Positions 39,449 to 48,316 of a stretch of 60,000 bases of DNA are shown one piece after another. Under the pieces are notes generated by a model. That model saw nothing but the letters and a program-made list of their open reading frames with translations. It ran no database searches and was not told where the DNA came from. Numbering within the stretch: the first letter of the stretch is position 1; the number at the start of each line of letters is the position of its first letter. This DNA is from Sphingomonas koreensis (lineage in GTDB: Bacteria > Pseudomonadota > Alphaproteobacteria > Sphingomonadales > Sphingomonadaceae): NCBI GenBank assembly GCA_006438735.1, contig RCZF01000002.1, forward strand, positions 1-60,000. The letters are read 5' to 3'. The position numbers and the translations under genes were made by a program.

Positions 39449-40642
39449 CTAATGCGCCTCGATTTGCTTTCTCGCGTCGATATCGGCCTGCATTCGACGG
39501 GGATCGCCTAGAAGCCGATAAGCGATAGCCCGCACCTGCAACGCCCACGTATCTTTCGGATCGCTCTTCAACATGATCGTGAGTTGTTCGACGGCCTTTG
39601 AGAAATTGCCCGCGTTCATGCTGAGAATCACCTCTCCCCGCGGGAGCGCTGCGTTGGCAGGGTCAGTCCTGCGCACTGCTGTAAAGTCTTGTTCGGCATC
39701 GACGCTGTCTCGTTTCCATGCGTAGGAAAGGCCCCGGTATGCACGCGCAGCAGAGTCCTCTGGGCGAAGCTTGAGCACCTGAGAAAAGTCGGCGATTGCC
39801 TTATCGAACCTAGCGGTTTCTAGGAATATGGTCCCCCGATTGAGATATGCATCGCTATCGTCGTCGCTCGCCTTGATCGCCGAGGTATAATCCGAAACTG
39901 CTTCCTCTCTGTTGCCGAGTTGTTCATCGACCAGCCCCAGATCATATCGGGACGACGAATCCTTCGGATCGAGCCGAGCGGCCGCGGCATAATCGGTTCG
40001 AGCGCGCTGATAATCGGCAAGACGATAATAAGCGCTCCCGCGAGCGTTCATCACACCAGACAAATCGCCATGTGATTTCGTCCTTTCGCCGATTAGCTTG
40101 TTACACGCGGCCAATTTCTCCCGTGCGGTATATATCGTTTTTTCATCGTAACATCCGTCCTCAAGCGCCTGCGTCGGCGCTTGCATAATTTCCATGATAG
40201 AGCCCCCAAGAATGAGGCATCCGAACACCGCGTTCCAGCCCATCGACGCCCAATAGCGCTTCGGTTGCGCACGGCGGTCGAAGGTGGGGGAATAGCCACG
40301 TGACATCGGCTGGATCCGCCCCAGCAAAAAGCCACGGACAACCGTCGACAGTACCCAAATACCGACTGCAAGCAGAACGATCGGCCAAAATATCGGCGCT
40401 TGAGCAAGTTGCGCAGCCGCTGGCGTAAAAATGAATAACGCCAAAGCTGCTAGCGCCACCAGCACCGCGACGTTGAGCGACAGCTTTTCCGGTGTGCGCC
40501 AATCCAGATTATCGGCCGGCTTTGTGATGTCGCGATGTGACGGCGATCGCCGCAAAAATCGGAATAGGTATCGTGCGGGAACGAAAGCCGTCGCCGCGAT
40601 CGCGATCAGGAGCCAGATCTGAATCGGAAATTGTTTCAGCAT
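39449..40642 (-). CDS. Membrane-anchored TPR-repeat protein
   Basis: A 397-residue protein. The first about 155 residues hold three to four hydrophobic segments (IWLLIAIAATAFVPA, NVAVLVALAALALFIF, FWPIVLLAVGIWVLS, WNAVFGCLILGGSI). From about residue 190 it has at least five TPR-like 34-residue units with the W/L/G-A/Y/A pattern (for example SAYYRLADYQRARTDYAAAARLDPKD and DAYLNRGTIFLETARFDKAIADFSQVLKLRPED). TPRs mediate protein contacts; no specific function can be given. The stop codon is at 39449, just 8 bp beyond the pnp terminator, in convergent orientation. Confidence 0.85.
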   Translation of the reverse strand: MLKQFPIQIWLLIAIAATAFVPARYLFRFLRRSPSHRDITKPADNLDWRTPEKLSLNVAVLVALAALALFIFTPAAAQLAQAPIFWPIVLLAVGIWVLSTVVRGFLLGRIQPMSRGYSPTFDRRAQPKRYWASMGWNAVFGCLILGGSIMEIMQAPTQALEDGCYDEKTIYTAREKLAACNKLIGERTKSHGDLSGVMNARGSAYYRLADYQRARTDYAAAARLDPKDSSSRYDLGLVDEQLGNREEAVSDYTSAIKASDDDSDAYLNRGTIFLETARFDKAIADFSQVLKLRPEDSAARAYRGLSYAWKRDSVDAEQDFTAVRRTDPANAALPRGEVILSMNAGNFSKAVEQLTIMLKSDPKDTWALQVRAIAYRLLGDPRRMQADIDARKQIEAH

Positions 40643-40697
40643 TCAGTCGGATGCTGGCCGATCGTCGCCGTTTCCGCAACTAAATGTGCCCGCCTAC

Positions 40698-40960
40698 TTA
40701 CACCACATCAAACCGCCGCACCACCGGACCCAGCACGCGTTCCATCACCGCGCGGGCCTCGGCGGTCGGGTGGACGCCGTCCATCGCCATGCCGGTCGTC
40801 ATCCCGCCGGTTGCGGCGCCAAGCGCAGGGGTGTAGTTGATCCAGCTCGCGCCGTTTTGCTTCGCATACCCTAGATCCAGCGATTGAGCGCCCAGATCGG
40901 CTCGGTCACCGCAAGGCCAGAACGCCACGGAAACGCCGCCGAGGCCGGATCGAGGCTAAC
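40698..40960 (-). pseudogene. SGNH/GDSL-hydrolase relic with a frameshift
   Basis: Two short reading frames in neighbouring phases together give the C-terminal part of an SGNH-hydrolase-like sequence: GLAVTEPIWALNRWI in one frame, then after a one-base shift near 40871 LGYAKQNGASWINYTPALG and DGVHPTAEARAVMERVLGP. The DGVHP block is the hydrolase block V containing the catalytic Asp and His. No N-terminal block I (GDS) was found. Only the last quarter of a normal gene remains. The 427-bp gap between the TPR gene and the flavoprotein gene is thus mostly relic. Confidence 0.62.
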
Positions 40961-41069
40961 AGGGCGTGCATGCTCTGCGTGCTATGCAGCGAGCCAGCCA
41001 GTTCCGTGCTGATACTCGCCGATCAGCCGGTCCGCACCGCCTGTCAGGATGGCGGCCGCCCGCCACCCC

Positions 41070-42302
41070 TCACAACGTCTTCAGCGCCACCGCCGGATCG
41101 GCGAGAAGCGCCGGGTCGGGTGCTTTCCCCGCCACCACCAGCGCGCGGCCCTGGACGTAATCGCGCACCATGTTGACGCAATCGAGCGCGATGACGCGGC
41201 TGTTCTTTAAATAGACAACTGAAAAGCGGCGCGTCGCCGGATCGCCGCGCAGCACCGCTTGGTCATGCCCGGCCGACAGCCCAACGGTCTGCAACCGCAG
41301 ATCATATTGGTTCGACCAGAACCACGGCACCGCGGCGTACTCCTGCGGCGCATCGCACAGGAACGCCGCAATCGTCGCGGCCTGATCGGTCGCGTTCTGC
41401 ACCGATTCGAGCCGGATCGTCGCGCCGTCGGCGAAGCGATTGACGTGCGCGGCGCAATCGCCGGCCGCGAACACATTGGCCAGGCTGGTGCGGCAATGGC
41501 CGTCGACCAGCACGCCGTTGTCGCCGAGCGCGCCTGCCGACAGCAACGGATCGATCGCGGGAACGATGCCGATGCCGACGATGACCATCTCGCACGGCAC
41601 GATCTCGCCACTTGCCAGCTGCACGCCGCTGGCCGCGCCGTCGCAACCGACGATCGCTTCCACCGCGGCGCCGGTGCGGACATCGACGCCGTGGGCGCGG
41701 TGCTCGGCCTCATAGAATCGCGACAAGTCTTCGCCAGCGACGCGCGCGAGCACGCGGTCCTGCGCCTCGATCACGGTGACGGCCTTGCCGCGCTTGACCA
41801 ATACGGCCGCCGCTTCGAGGCCGATATAGCCGCCGCCGACCACCGCGATGCGCGACACCGCGGGCAATCCGGCGACGATGCGATCGACATCGGCGCGGTT
41901 GCGGACGGCGTGGACCCCGGCGAGATCGTGGCCGGCGCAGCTCAGCCGCCGGGCGTGCCCGCCGGTCGCCCAGACGAGGCTGCCGTAGCCGATCGCGCGA
42001 CCGTCGCCGAGCGTGACGCGGCGGTTTTCGGCATCGACCGCGACCACCGTCGCACCGAGCCACATCTGAACGTCTCGCTCCGCCCAGAAAGGCGGCGGCC
42101 GGATCAGCAGCCGCTCGAACGGCTTGTCGCCTGCGAGATACTCCTTGCTCAGCGGCGGCCGCTCATAGGGCAGCTCGGGCTCCTCGCCGACCAGTGCGAC
42201 CGATCCGCTGAAGCCGCGCTGCCGGAGCGCGATCGCGACCTGCGCACCGGCATGGCCGCCCCCGACGATCAGCACATCGAACTGCTCGGTCGCTTCAACC
42301 AT
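41070..42302 (-). CDS. FAD-dependent oxidoreductase, ferredoxin reductase-like
   Basis: A 410-residue two-dinucleotide-fold flavoprotein with a C-terminal reductase-type domain, like putidaredoxin and rhodocoxin reductases. The FAD motif is VLIVGGGHAGAQVA (GxGxxG, residues 10-23) and the NAD motif is VVGGGYIGLEAA. The VFAAGDCAAH loop and FWSNQYDLRLQ region are typical of this group. It would reduce a [2Fe-2S] ferredoxin, but neither a ferredoxin nor a P450 is adjacent. ATG 42302 was chosen; the ORF in this frame extends upstream of it into the region opposite the next gene. Confidence 0.91.
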   Translation of the reverse strand: MVEATEQFDVLIVGGGHAGAQVAIALRQRGFSGSVALVGEEPELPYERPPLSKEYLAGDKPFERLLIRPPPFWAERDVQMWLGATVVAVDAENRRVTLGDGRAIGYGSLVWATGGHARRLSCAGHDLAGVHAVRNRADVDRIVAGLPAVSRIAVVGGGYIGLEAAAVLVKRGKAVTVIEAQDRVLARVAGEDLSRFYEAEHRAHGVDVRTGAAVEAIVGCDGAASGVQLASGEIVPCEMVIVGIGIVPAIDPLLSAGALGDNGVLVDGHCRTSLANVFAAGDCAAHVNRFADGATIRLESVQNATDQAATIAAFLCDAPQEYAAVPWFWSNQYDLRLQTVGLSAGHDQAVLRGDPATRRFSVVYLKNSRVIALDCVNMVRDYVQGRALVVAGKAPDPALLADPAVALKTL

Positions 42303-42449
42303 CGGCGTCCTCTTGCCCCGGGCGCACCGCGCCGACCACCGCGCGATAGCGGTGATCCGTGTTGCCGTGCAACCGCGCCGATCGTAACGGCTTTTTAGGG
42401 CGGTGCAGCGATAAGCGCAGAGTTTACCAACCCGGATCGTTCGCCGCCG

Positions 42450-44927
42450 ATGATACGCTACCCGCTGATCGCCCCGCGCGCCCCAAAGCTCAGCGAGCAT
42501 GTCGAGGCGCTGCGCCGCGTCGAGGCGTCGGGCATCTATTCGAACAACGGGCCGGAGGTGCGCGCGTTCGAGGCCGAGGTGACCGAGAAACTGTTCAGCG
42601 GCACCGGCGCGTGTCTCGCGGTCGGCAATGCGACGCTTGGACTCATGATCGCGATCCGCCATGCCGCGCGCGGGCGCAAAGGGCTGGCGCTAATGCCGAG
42701 CCTGACCTTCGCGGCGACCGCGCAGGCCGCCGAATGGGCCGGCCTGACGCCGCTGGTTGTCGATATCGATCCCGACAACTGGAGCACCGATCCTCACGCC
42801 GAGGAGCAATTGCTGGCGCGCTATGGCGAGCGGATTGCCGTGCTGCTGCCCTATGCAACGTTCGGCAATGCGATCGATCTCGATCGCTACGCCTGGCTGC
42901 AGCGCCGCCACGATGTCGGCGTGGTGACCGACGCCGCCGCCTCGCTGGGCACGATCGACGATTCCGGCCGCGGTTTCGGCGCCGGCACGCCGTTCACCAC
43001 TGTCTTTTCGATGCACGCGACCAAGACCTTTGCGGTGGCCGAGGGCGGGTTGATCCATTCGGGCGACGCGAGCGTGATCGACACGTTGCGCGCGATGACC
43101 AATTTCGGTTTCGAGGCCGGCCGCAGCGCGACGCTGCCCGGGATCAACGCCAAATTGCCCGAGGTGATCGCGCTGATGGCGCGCGCCAAGCTCGCCGAGA
43201 TCGACGCGGTATGCGACCACCGCGCGGCGATCGAGCACGTCTATCGCGACGCGCTGGGCGATGTGTTTCAGCTCCAGAAGGTCGCGGGAAGACGCCGTGC
43301 TAGCCAGTTCATGCCGGTGCTGCTGCCCGCTGCGCTCGCCCCCCAGCGCGCCGCAATCGTCGACGCGCTGGGCGAGGCGGGGATCGGCTGCGGGCAATAT
43401 TTCAGTCCGCACCTCGCCGAGCAGCCGTGGATCCGCGAGATTTCGTTGATCGAGCCGACGCCGGTCGCCAATGCCGTCGCGGCCCGCATGCTCTCGCTGC
43501 CGATCACCGACGTGATGACGCCCGCCGATGCGACGATCATCGCCGGGACATTTTCGCGCATCTGCGCCGAAGCGCGCCCGCGCCCCGCCGCAAGCGCGTA
43601 CGCGCCGGCGATCGCCGACATCCTCGTCGTCGGCGGCGGACCCGCCGGCACCGCTTTGCTCACCGCCGCCACCAAACGCGGGCTGTTGCCCGAGCTCGCG
43701 CGCGGGCTGGTGATCGTCGAGCGTGAGGGCGCGCTGGGCGGCGGTCGGCTCGGCAACTACGCAATCCGATCGGACAGCACCGCGACCACCTTCCTCACCC
43801 AGGTGAAGGACAATCGGCATCCCGAGCTCGCCGCGCTGGTCGATCATCCCGCCGGCCGCGGCGTCGCGGTTTACACCGACGATCCGATCGGCACGCCGCT
43901 GGTTCACGCCGGCCCGCTGCTCCGCGCGGCGGGCGAGCGGCTCGGCCATCTGGTCGAGCGCCACGGCGGCAGCGTCCTCACCGGCCACGAGGCGATCGAT
44001 GCGCAGCAAACCCCCGACGGCTTGTGGCGTGTCCGCCTGCGTCGGCTCTCCGATGGCGCGCTCCATGAACAGCTCACCCGCAATCTGGTCCTCGCGACCG
44101 GCGGGCATCAGCCGCTTGATCGCCTCGCCGGGCAGGTCGTCGCCGGGCTGCCGCTCGTCGCCAGCGTCGGCGATCGACTACTGCAATCGGACGAAGTGCT
44201 CGCGCTCGGCGGCTATGCGCGGGTCGCCGATCTGCTGGCGACCAAGCGCGCGCCCCGCGTCACCGTGATCGGCGGCTCGACCAGCGCGATCGCCACCATC
44301 GCGCTGCTGCTCAAGAGCGCCCCCGATCTGCCGTGGGGGCCGCAAGCGATCACTTTGCTCCACCGCGAGAAGCTGCGCCCCTTCTACCCGTCGATCGAGG
44401 CCGCGCATGCCGAAGGCTTCACCGATTTCGGGCCCGACGACATTTGCCCGGTCTCCGGCTTCGTCTATCGGCTTGCCGGCTTCCGGCTCGAGGCGCGCGA
44501 ACTGGTGCTGCGGATGATGGCGATCGACGGCCGCACCCCCGAGCCGCGCGTGCGCTTCCACCACATCGCCGGCGACGACGACACCGAAGCGCAGGAGCAC
44601 TTGCGAAACGCCGATCTGGTGATCGCCGCACTCGGCTACCGCCCCCGCGCGCTGCCGCTGGACGATGCGCACGGCCAGCCGATCACGCTCGCCGCGCATG
44701 CCGGCCGCGCGATGGTCGATCGTCATTGCCGCATCACCGGCGCCGACGACGCTCCCGTTCCCGGGCTGTTCGGGCTCGGCCTCGCCGCCGGCTTCGTGCC
44801 GTGGGGCGCGATGGGCGGCGAGGCGAGCTTCAAGGGGCAGGCCAACGGCTTGTGGCAATGGCAGAACGACGTCGGGCTGATGATCGTCGATCAGGTGCTC
44901 GGCGCGCAGGCCCGCGCGGTGGCATGA
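42450..44927 (+). CDS. Fusion of DegT/DnrJ/EryC1/StrS aminotransferase and flavin oxidoreductase
   Basis: An 825-residue two-domain protein. Residues 1-372 are a DegT-type PLP aminotransferase: LPYATFGNAID, the PLP-pocket TDAAAS (Asp161) and the Schiff-base Lys192 in FSMHATKTFAVAEGG. Residues 391-825 are a FAD/NAD domain that begins ILVVGGGPAGTALL, has a second dinucleotide motif VTVIGGSTSAIATI, and ends with LGYRPRALPL and GLAAGFVPWGAMGGEASFKG. The latter half resembles N-hydroxylating monooxygenase and FAD/NAD(P)-binding families. The frame runs through the junction with no stop. It is ATGA-coupled to the glycosyltransferase, so a sugar amine is one candidate substrate, by inference. Confidence 0.86.
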   Translation: MIRYPLIAPRAPKLSEHVEALRRVEASGIYSNNGPEVRAFEAEVTEKLFSGTGACLAVGNATLGLMIAIRHAARGRKGLALMPSLTFAATAQAAEWAGLTPLVVDIDPDNWSTDPHAEEQLLARYGERIAVLLPYATFGNAIDLDRYAWLQRRHDVGVVTDAAASLGTIDDSGRGFGAGTPFTTVFSMHATKTFAVAEGGLIHSGDASVIDTLRAMTNFGFEAGRSATLPGINAKLPEVIALMARAKLAEIDAVCDHRAAIEHVYRDALGDVFQLQKVAGRRRASQFMPVLLPAALAPQRAAIVDALGEAGIGCGQYFSPHLAEQPWIREISLIEPTPVANAVAARMLSLPITDVMTPADATIIAGTFSRICAEARPRPAASAYAPAIADILVVGGGPAGTALLTAATKRGLLPELARGLVIVEREGALGGGRLGNYAIRSDSTATTFLTQVKDNRHPELAALVDHPAGRGVAVYTDDPIGTPLVHAGPLLRAAGERLGHLVERHGGSVLTGHEAIDAQQTPDGLWRVRLRRLSDGALHEQLTRNLVLATGGHQPLDRLAGQVVAGLPLVASVGDRLLQSDEVLALGGYARVADLLATKRAPRVTVIGGSTSAIATIALLLKSAPDLPWGPQAITLLHREKLRPFYPSIEAAHAEGFTDFGPDDICPVSGFVYRLAGFRLEARELVLRMMAIDGRTPEPRVRFHHIAGDDDTEAQEHLRNADLVIAALGYRPRALPLDDAHGQPITLAAHAGRAMVDRHCRITGADDAPVPGLFGLGLAAGFVPWGAMGGEASFKGQANGLWQWQNDVGLMIVDQVLGAQARAVA

Positions 44928-45979
44928 CCGCGCCCGTCGTCAGCGTGATCATGGCCGCGTACAATGGCGCCGCGCTGATCCCCGAGACGATCGCCAGCCT
45001 GACCGCACAGACCTTCGCCGAATTCGAGCTGGTGGTGGTCGATGATTGCTCGACCGATGACACGCTGACGCTGCTCCACAGCTACGACGATCCACGCATC
45101 CGCGTGATCGCTGCCGAGGTGAACCAGGGCCCGGTGCGCACGCGCAACCGCGCCTTCGCCGAAGCGCGCGGGCGCTATATCGCCGCACTCGATCAGGACG
45201 ATCTGTGCCGGCCTGAACGCTTCGCGCGGCAGGTCGCCTATCTGGATGCGCATCCCGATGTCGTGCTAGCCGGCAGCGGCACCTCGGTGCTGCAGGACGG
45301 CCATGTCCATCCGTCCGCCTTGCCGCCGGTATCGACGCCGTTCGTGATCGAATGGCTGATGCGGATCATGAATCCTTTGGTCTGGTCTTCGGTGATGTTC
45401 CGCGCCGAGGCCGCGCGGACGCTCGATCCGTTCACCCGGCCCGACATTCTCTATGCCGAGGATTTCGATCTCTATCACCGCATGAGCCAGCTCGGCCGGA
45501 TCGCGCGCATCGACGACGATCTGCTGCTGTATCGCAGCCACGCCGGCGGCGCCTCGCAGCGCTTCACGCAGACGATGACCGCAAGCGCGACGCGCGTGCT
45601 GAGCGAATGCCACCGGGCGCAGTTCGGCGATGATGCCGAGAGCATCGCGACGCTGCTCGTCCGCCACATCATGCTGCGCGCCGCAGTGCCCGATCGCCCA
45701 ACACTCGCGCGGCTGGGCGAGGCGCTGCTGGCGATGCAGGAACGCTTCATCGCCACGCGCAAACCCGACGCGGAGAGCCGCAAGCTGATCCGCTGGGAAA
45801 CCGCGCAGATCTGGTCGCGCATCGGCCGTGCCGGGCTGCGGTCGGGCACGCTCGACCTGGGCGATGCGATGGCGGTGCGGCCCGATCACCTCGGGCTCGG
45901 CTATGCGGGGCTGCACGAATTGATTCTGTCGCGGCTGATCGGCGGCGCGCGGGCGGCGCGGCGGACAGCGACAGCCTGA
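44924..45979 (+). CDS. Glycosyltransferase family 2 protein
   Basis: A 351-residue GT-A fold glycosyltransferase. The N-terminal VSVIMAAYNGAALIPETIASL, the EFELVVVDDCSTDDT segment and the acidic AALDQDD (DxD) are visible; a second conserved region DILYAEDFDLYHRMSQLG follows. No transmembrane segment is apparent, so it is likely peripheral. The acceptor is unknown. The ATG overlaps the stop of the fusion gene by four bases. Confidence 0.92.
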   Translation: MTAPVVSVIMAAYNGAALIPETIASLTAQTFAEFELVVVDDCSTDDTLTLLHSYDDPRIRVIAAEVNQGPVRTRNRAFAEARGRYIAALDQDDLCRPERFARQVAYLDAHPDVVLAGSGTSVLQDGHVHPSALPPVSTPFVIEWLMRIMNPLVWSSVMFRAEAARTLDPFTRPDILYAEDFDLYHRMSQLGRIARIDDDLLLYRSHAGGASQRFTQTMTASATRVLSECHRAQFGDDAESIATLLVRHIMLRAAVPDRPTLARLGEALLAMQERFIATRKPDAESRKLIRWETAQIWSRIGRAGLRSGTLDLGDAMAVRPDHLGLGYAGLHELILSRLIGGARAARRTATA

Positions 45980-45987
45980 TCCATCTC

Positions 45988-46075
45988 GTCATCCCCGCGA
46001 AGGCGGGGACCCATCTCCCGACCGTTGTGCTCACGGTGCCGGCGGGAGATGGGCTCCCGCTCTCGCGGGAGTGAC
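45988..46075. repeat. Dispersed palindromic repeat, family A, intergenic
   Basis: About 88 bp between the convergent glycosyltransferase and S46 peptidase genes. The outer arms GTCATCCCCGCGAAGGCGGG and CCCGCTCTCGCGGGAGTGAC are inverted, and there is an inner inverted pair CCCATCTCCC with GGGAGATGGG. It begins 9 bp after the glycosyltransferase stop. Confidence 0.86.
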
Positions 46076-46085
46076 GTGAAGGAAT

Positions 46086-48158
46086 TCAAGCCCCCTTTTC
46101 GAGCTCATCGACCAGCGTGTTGGCGCCATACACCTTGCGCAACGCCTCGCTCACCGCCGCGGCCGATACCGCGACATCGCGATTGATCGCCGGATCGTAG
46201 CCGTAATCGCCGCCGAGGCTGTGGATGTTGCCGTCGAAGATCGCGCCGATCACCTCGCCCTTGGCGTTGATCAGCGGCGAGCCGGAATTGCCGCCGATGA
46301 TGTCGTTCGAGGTCGAGATATCGAACACCGTTGTCGGGTTCAGCTTGCCTTTCGCGGCGATCCAACGCGGATCGAGATCGAACGGTGGCTTGCCCGTCGC
46401 GCGCTCGTACAGCCCCTTGAAATAGGTGAACGGCGGCACCGTTGTCCCCTGATAGGTCCAGCCCTCGATCTTGCCGTAGGACAGGCGCAGCGTGAAGGTC
46501 GCATCGGGATAGATACTGTCGCCGTACGCCGCGAAGCGCGCCTTGGCGATCTTCTCCGCCGCCTCGGTGGTCGGCCCGGCGATCTTTTCGTTATAGGCGG
46601 TAAGCAGCGTGCGCGACTCGGGATCGATCCGCAGCACATATTGGATCATCGGGTCCTTCGATGCGGCGATCGCGGCCATGCCGCCGTCCCACAGCTGTTT
46701 GCGCACGGCCGGATCGGCTAGCTTGGAACTCGCCAGCATCGCCGACAAATCCTCCGGACTGTCCTTGCCGAGCAGCAGTTGAGTATAGGGTGAATCCGCC
46801 GTCAAATACTCTCGCGATTTGGTCAGCCAGAATTCGATCAGCAGCTGCTCGATTTTGGGATAGACCGGCTTTGCGTCGAACAGGGTCTTTTCGAGCAGCG
46901 GCAATTGCGGATCGGCATAGCCGGGCAAGCGATCGGCCGACGGCTTGGCGCGCTCCGCCGCGGCGCGGACCAGCGTGCGGGCGTAGTGGAACAGGTCCGA
47001 CGCCGGCGGGCCGCCCTCGACGAAAGTATAGGGCCGCGCGAGCGCCGCGAGGCTTTCCTGCGCGGTATCGATCGTCGCCCAGGGATTGCCGAAATCGGCC
47101 GGCAATTTGCCTTTCACCGCAGACACCTTTTGGCGCAGATCGGCTTCTTCCGCCGCCTTCTTGGCCATGAACGCCTGATCGTCGAGCGCGCCGAGGCGGC
47201 CCCAATAGACCTTGTAGCTGTTCTCCAGCCCGAACAGCAGATCCTGCGCGATGCGCTTGTTCTCAAACGATTCCTCACCGAAGCGGATCACACGGCCGCG
47301 CAGCTCCGACATTTCGGTGATCGTCAGCGGCAGCGACAGCGTACGCTGCGTGGCGAGCTGCGACATCGTCAGCTGGCGATCGGTGCCGCCGGGGTTGCCG
47401 GCGACGAACACCGCTTCGCCCGCGGTCGGCGCGCTAGAATTCCAGGTGAGATGATCGGGCGTCGCGACCGGTTTGCCGTTTTCGTAGAGCCGCACGAACG
47501 CGCTATCCAGATCGTAGCGCGGGAAATTGAAATTATCGGGATCGCCGCCGAAGAATGCGGTCTGCACGCCGGGCGAGAAGATCAGCCGGACGTCCGAATA
47601 CTTCCGGTATTTGTAGAGCTTGTACTGCCCGCCATGGTACAGATTGACGACCTGGCAGCGATAGGTGTCGCTGTCGGTGCAGCCTTCGCCCTCGATCTGC
47701 GACGTGACCGCGGTGCGCGCCTTGACCAGCGCCTCGCCCGCCAGCCCCTTGCCGGCGGCGGTGACGCGGCCGGTGACATCGGTAATGCCGGTGAGGATTT
47801 CGGCCTGCATCCCGCCGCACTTCTTCTCGTCGGTCGCGGCGTTGGCGATATAGCCGTGGGTGAAGTAATCCCTGCCCTCCGACGACAGATCCTGCGCGCA
47901 ACCGGCGACGCAGTGATTGTTGGTCAGCACCAGCCCGTTCGCGCTGACGACCGAGGCCGAGCATCCGGTCGACAGCCGCACAGCCGCGCCGCGGACATGA
48001 TCGAGCCATTGCTGATCGACGTGCGTGCCGAGCTCGGCATTGGCCTTGGCGATCGGGAAATTGTCGAACGTCCACATGCCTTCGCTGGCGCCGGCGGGGG
48101 CGGCAAGGGTTGGCGCGATCGAGACCGATGCGGCGAGCAACAGATGCCTGAGTTTCAT
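46086..48158 (-). CDS. S46 family peptidase (dipeptidyl peptidase 7/11-like)
   Basis: A 690-residue exopeptidase. ATG 48158 starts a signal peptide (LRHLLLAASVSIAPTLAAPAGA). The catalytic His is in GLVLTNNHCVAGC and the Ser in GGNSGSPLINAKGE near the C-terminus, as in S46 members, which remove dipeptides from peptide N-termini in the periplasm. The upstream start at 48230 would add a non-conserved stretch before the signal. It is followed upstream by a repeat and the M1 peptidase gene in the same direction. Confidence 0.94.
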   Translation of the reverse strand: MKLRHLLLAASVSIAPTLAAPAGASEGMWTFDNFPIAKANAELGTHVDQQWLDHVRGAAVRLSTGCSASVVSANGLVLTNNHCVAGCAQDLSSEGRDYFTHGYIANAATDEKKCGGMQAEILTGITDVTGRVTAAGKGLAGEALVKARTAVTSQIEGEGCTDSDTYRCQVVNLYHGGQYKLYKYRKYSDVRLIFSPGVQTAFFGGDPDNFNFPRYDLDSAFVRLYENGKPVATPDHLTWNSSAPTAGEAVFVAGNPGGTDRQLTMSQLATQRTLSLPLTITEMSELRGRVIRFGEESFENKRIAQDLLFGLENSYKVYWGRLGALDDQAFMAKKAAEEADLRQKVSAVKGKLPADFGNPWATIDTAQESLAALARPYTFVEGGPPASDLFHYARTLVRAAAERAKPSADRLPGYADPQLPLLEKTLFDAKPVYPKIEQLLIEFWLTKSREYLTADSPYTQLLLGKDSPEDLSAMLASSKLADPAVRKQLWDGGMAAIAASKDPMIQYVLRIDPESRTLLTAYNEKIAGPTTEAAEKIAKARFAAYGDSIYPDATFTLRLSYGKIEGWTYQGTTVPPFTYFKGLYERATGKPPFDLDPRWIAAKGKLNPTTVFDISTSNDIIGGNSGSPLINAKGEVIGAIFDGNIHSLGGDYGYDPAINRDVAVSAAAVSEALRKVYGANTLVDELEKGA

Positions 48159-48231
48159 GATCTTCCCCTCCTTTTGTGCATTACGGGTCGTTCTAGCGAC
48201 GGCCGTTTGATGTGACAACGTATCACACACG

Positions 48232-48313
48232 GCGGCACCCCGGGCTCTTTCCAGAGGCCACCGTGCGGCAAACCAATGCGGCGCGGTGGATGCCGGACCA
48301 AGTCCGGTATGAC
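48232..48313. repeat. Degenerate palindromic repeat, family B, intergenic
   Basis: About 80 bp between the M1 and S46 peptidase genes. It has the family B right-end sequence GGATGCCGGACCAAGTCCGG (compare the bioB copy) and a degenerate left arm CACCCCGGGCTCTTTCC. The two outer arms no longer pair perfectly, so the copy looks old. Confidence 0.7.
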
Positions 48314-48316
48314 GTG

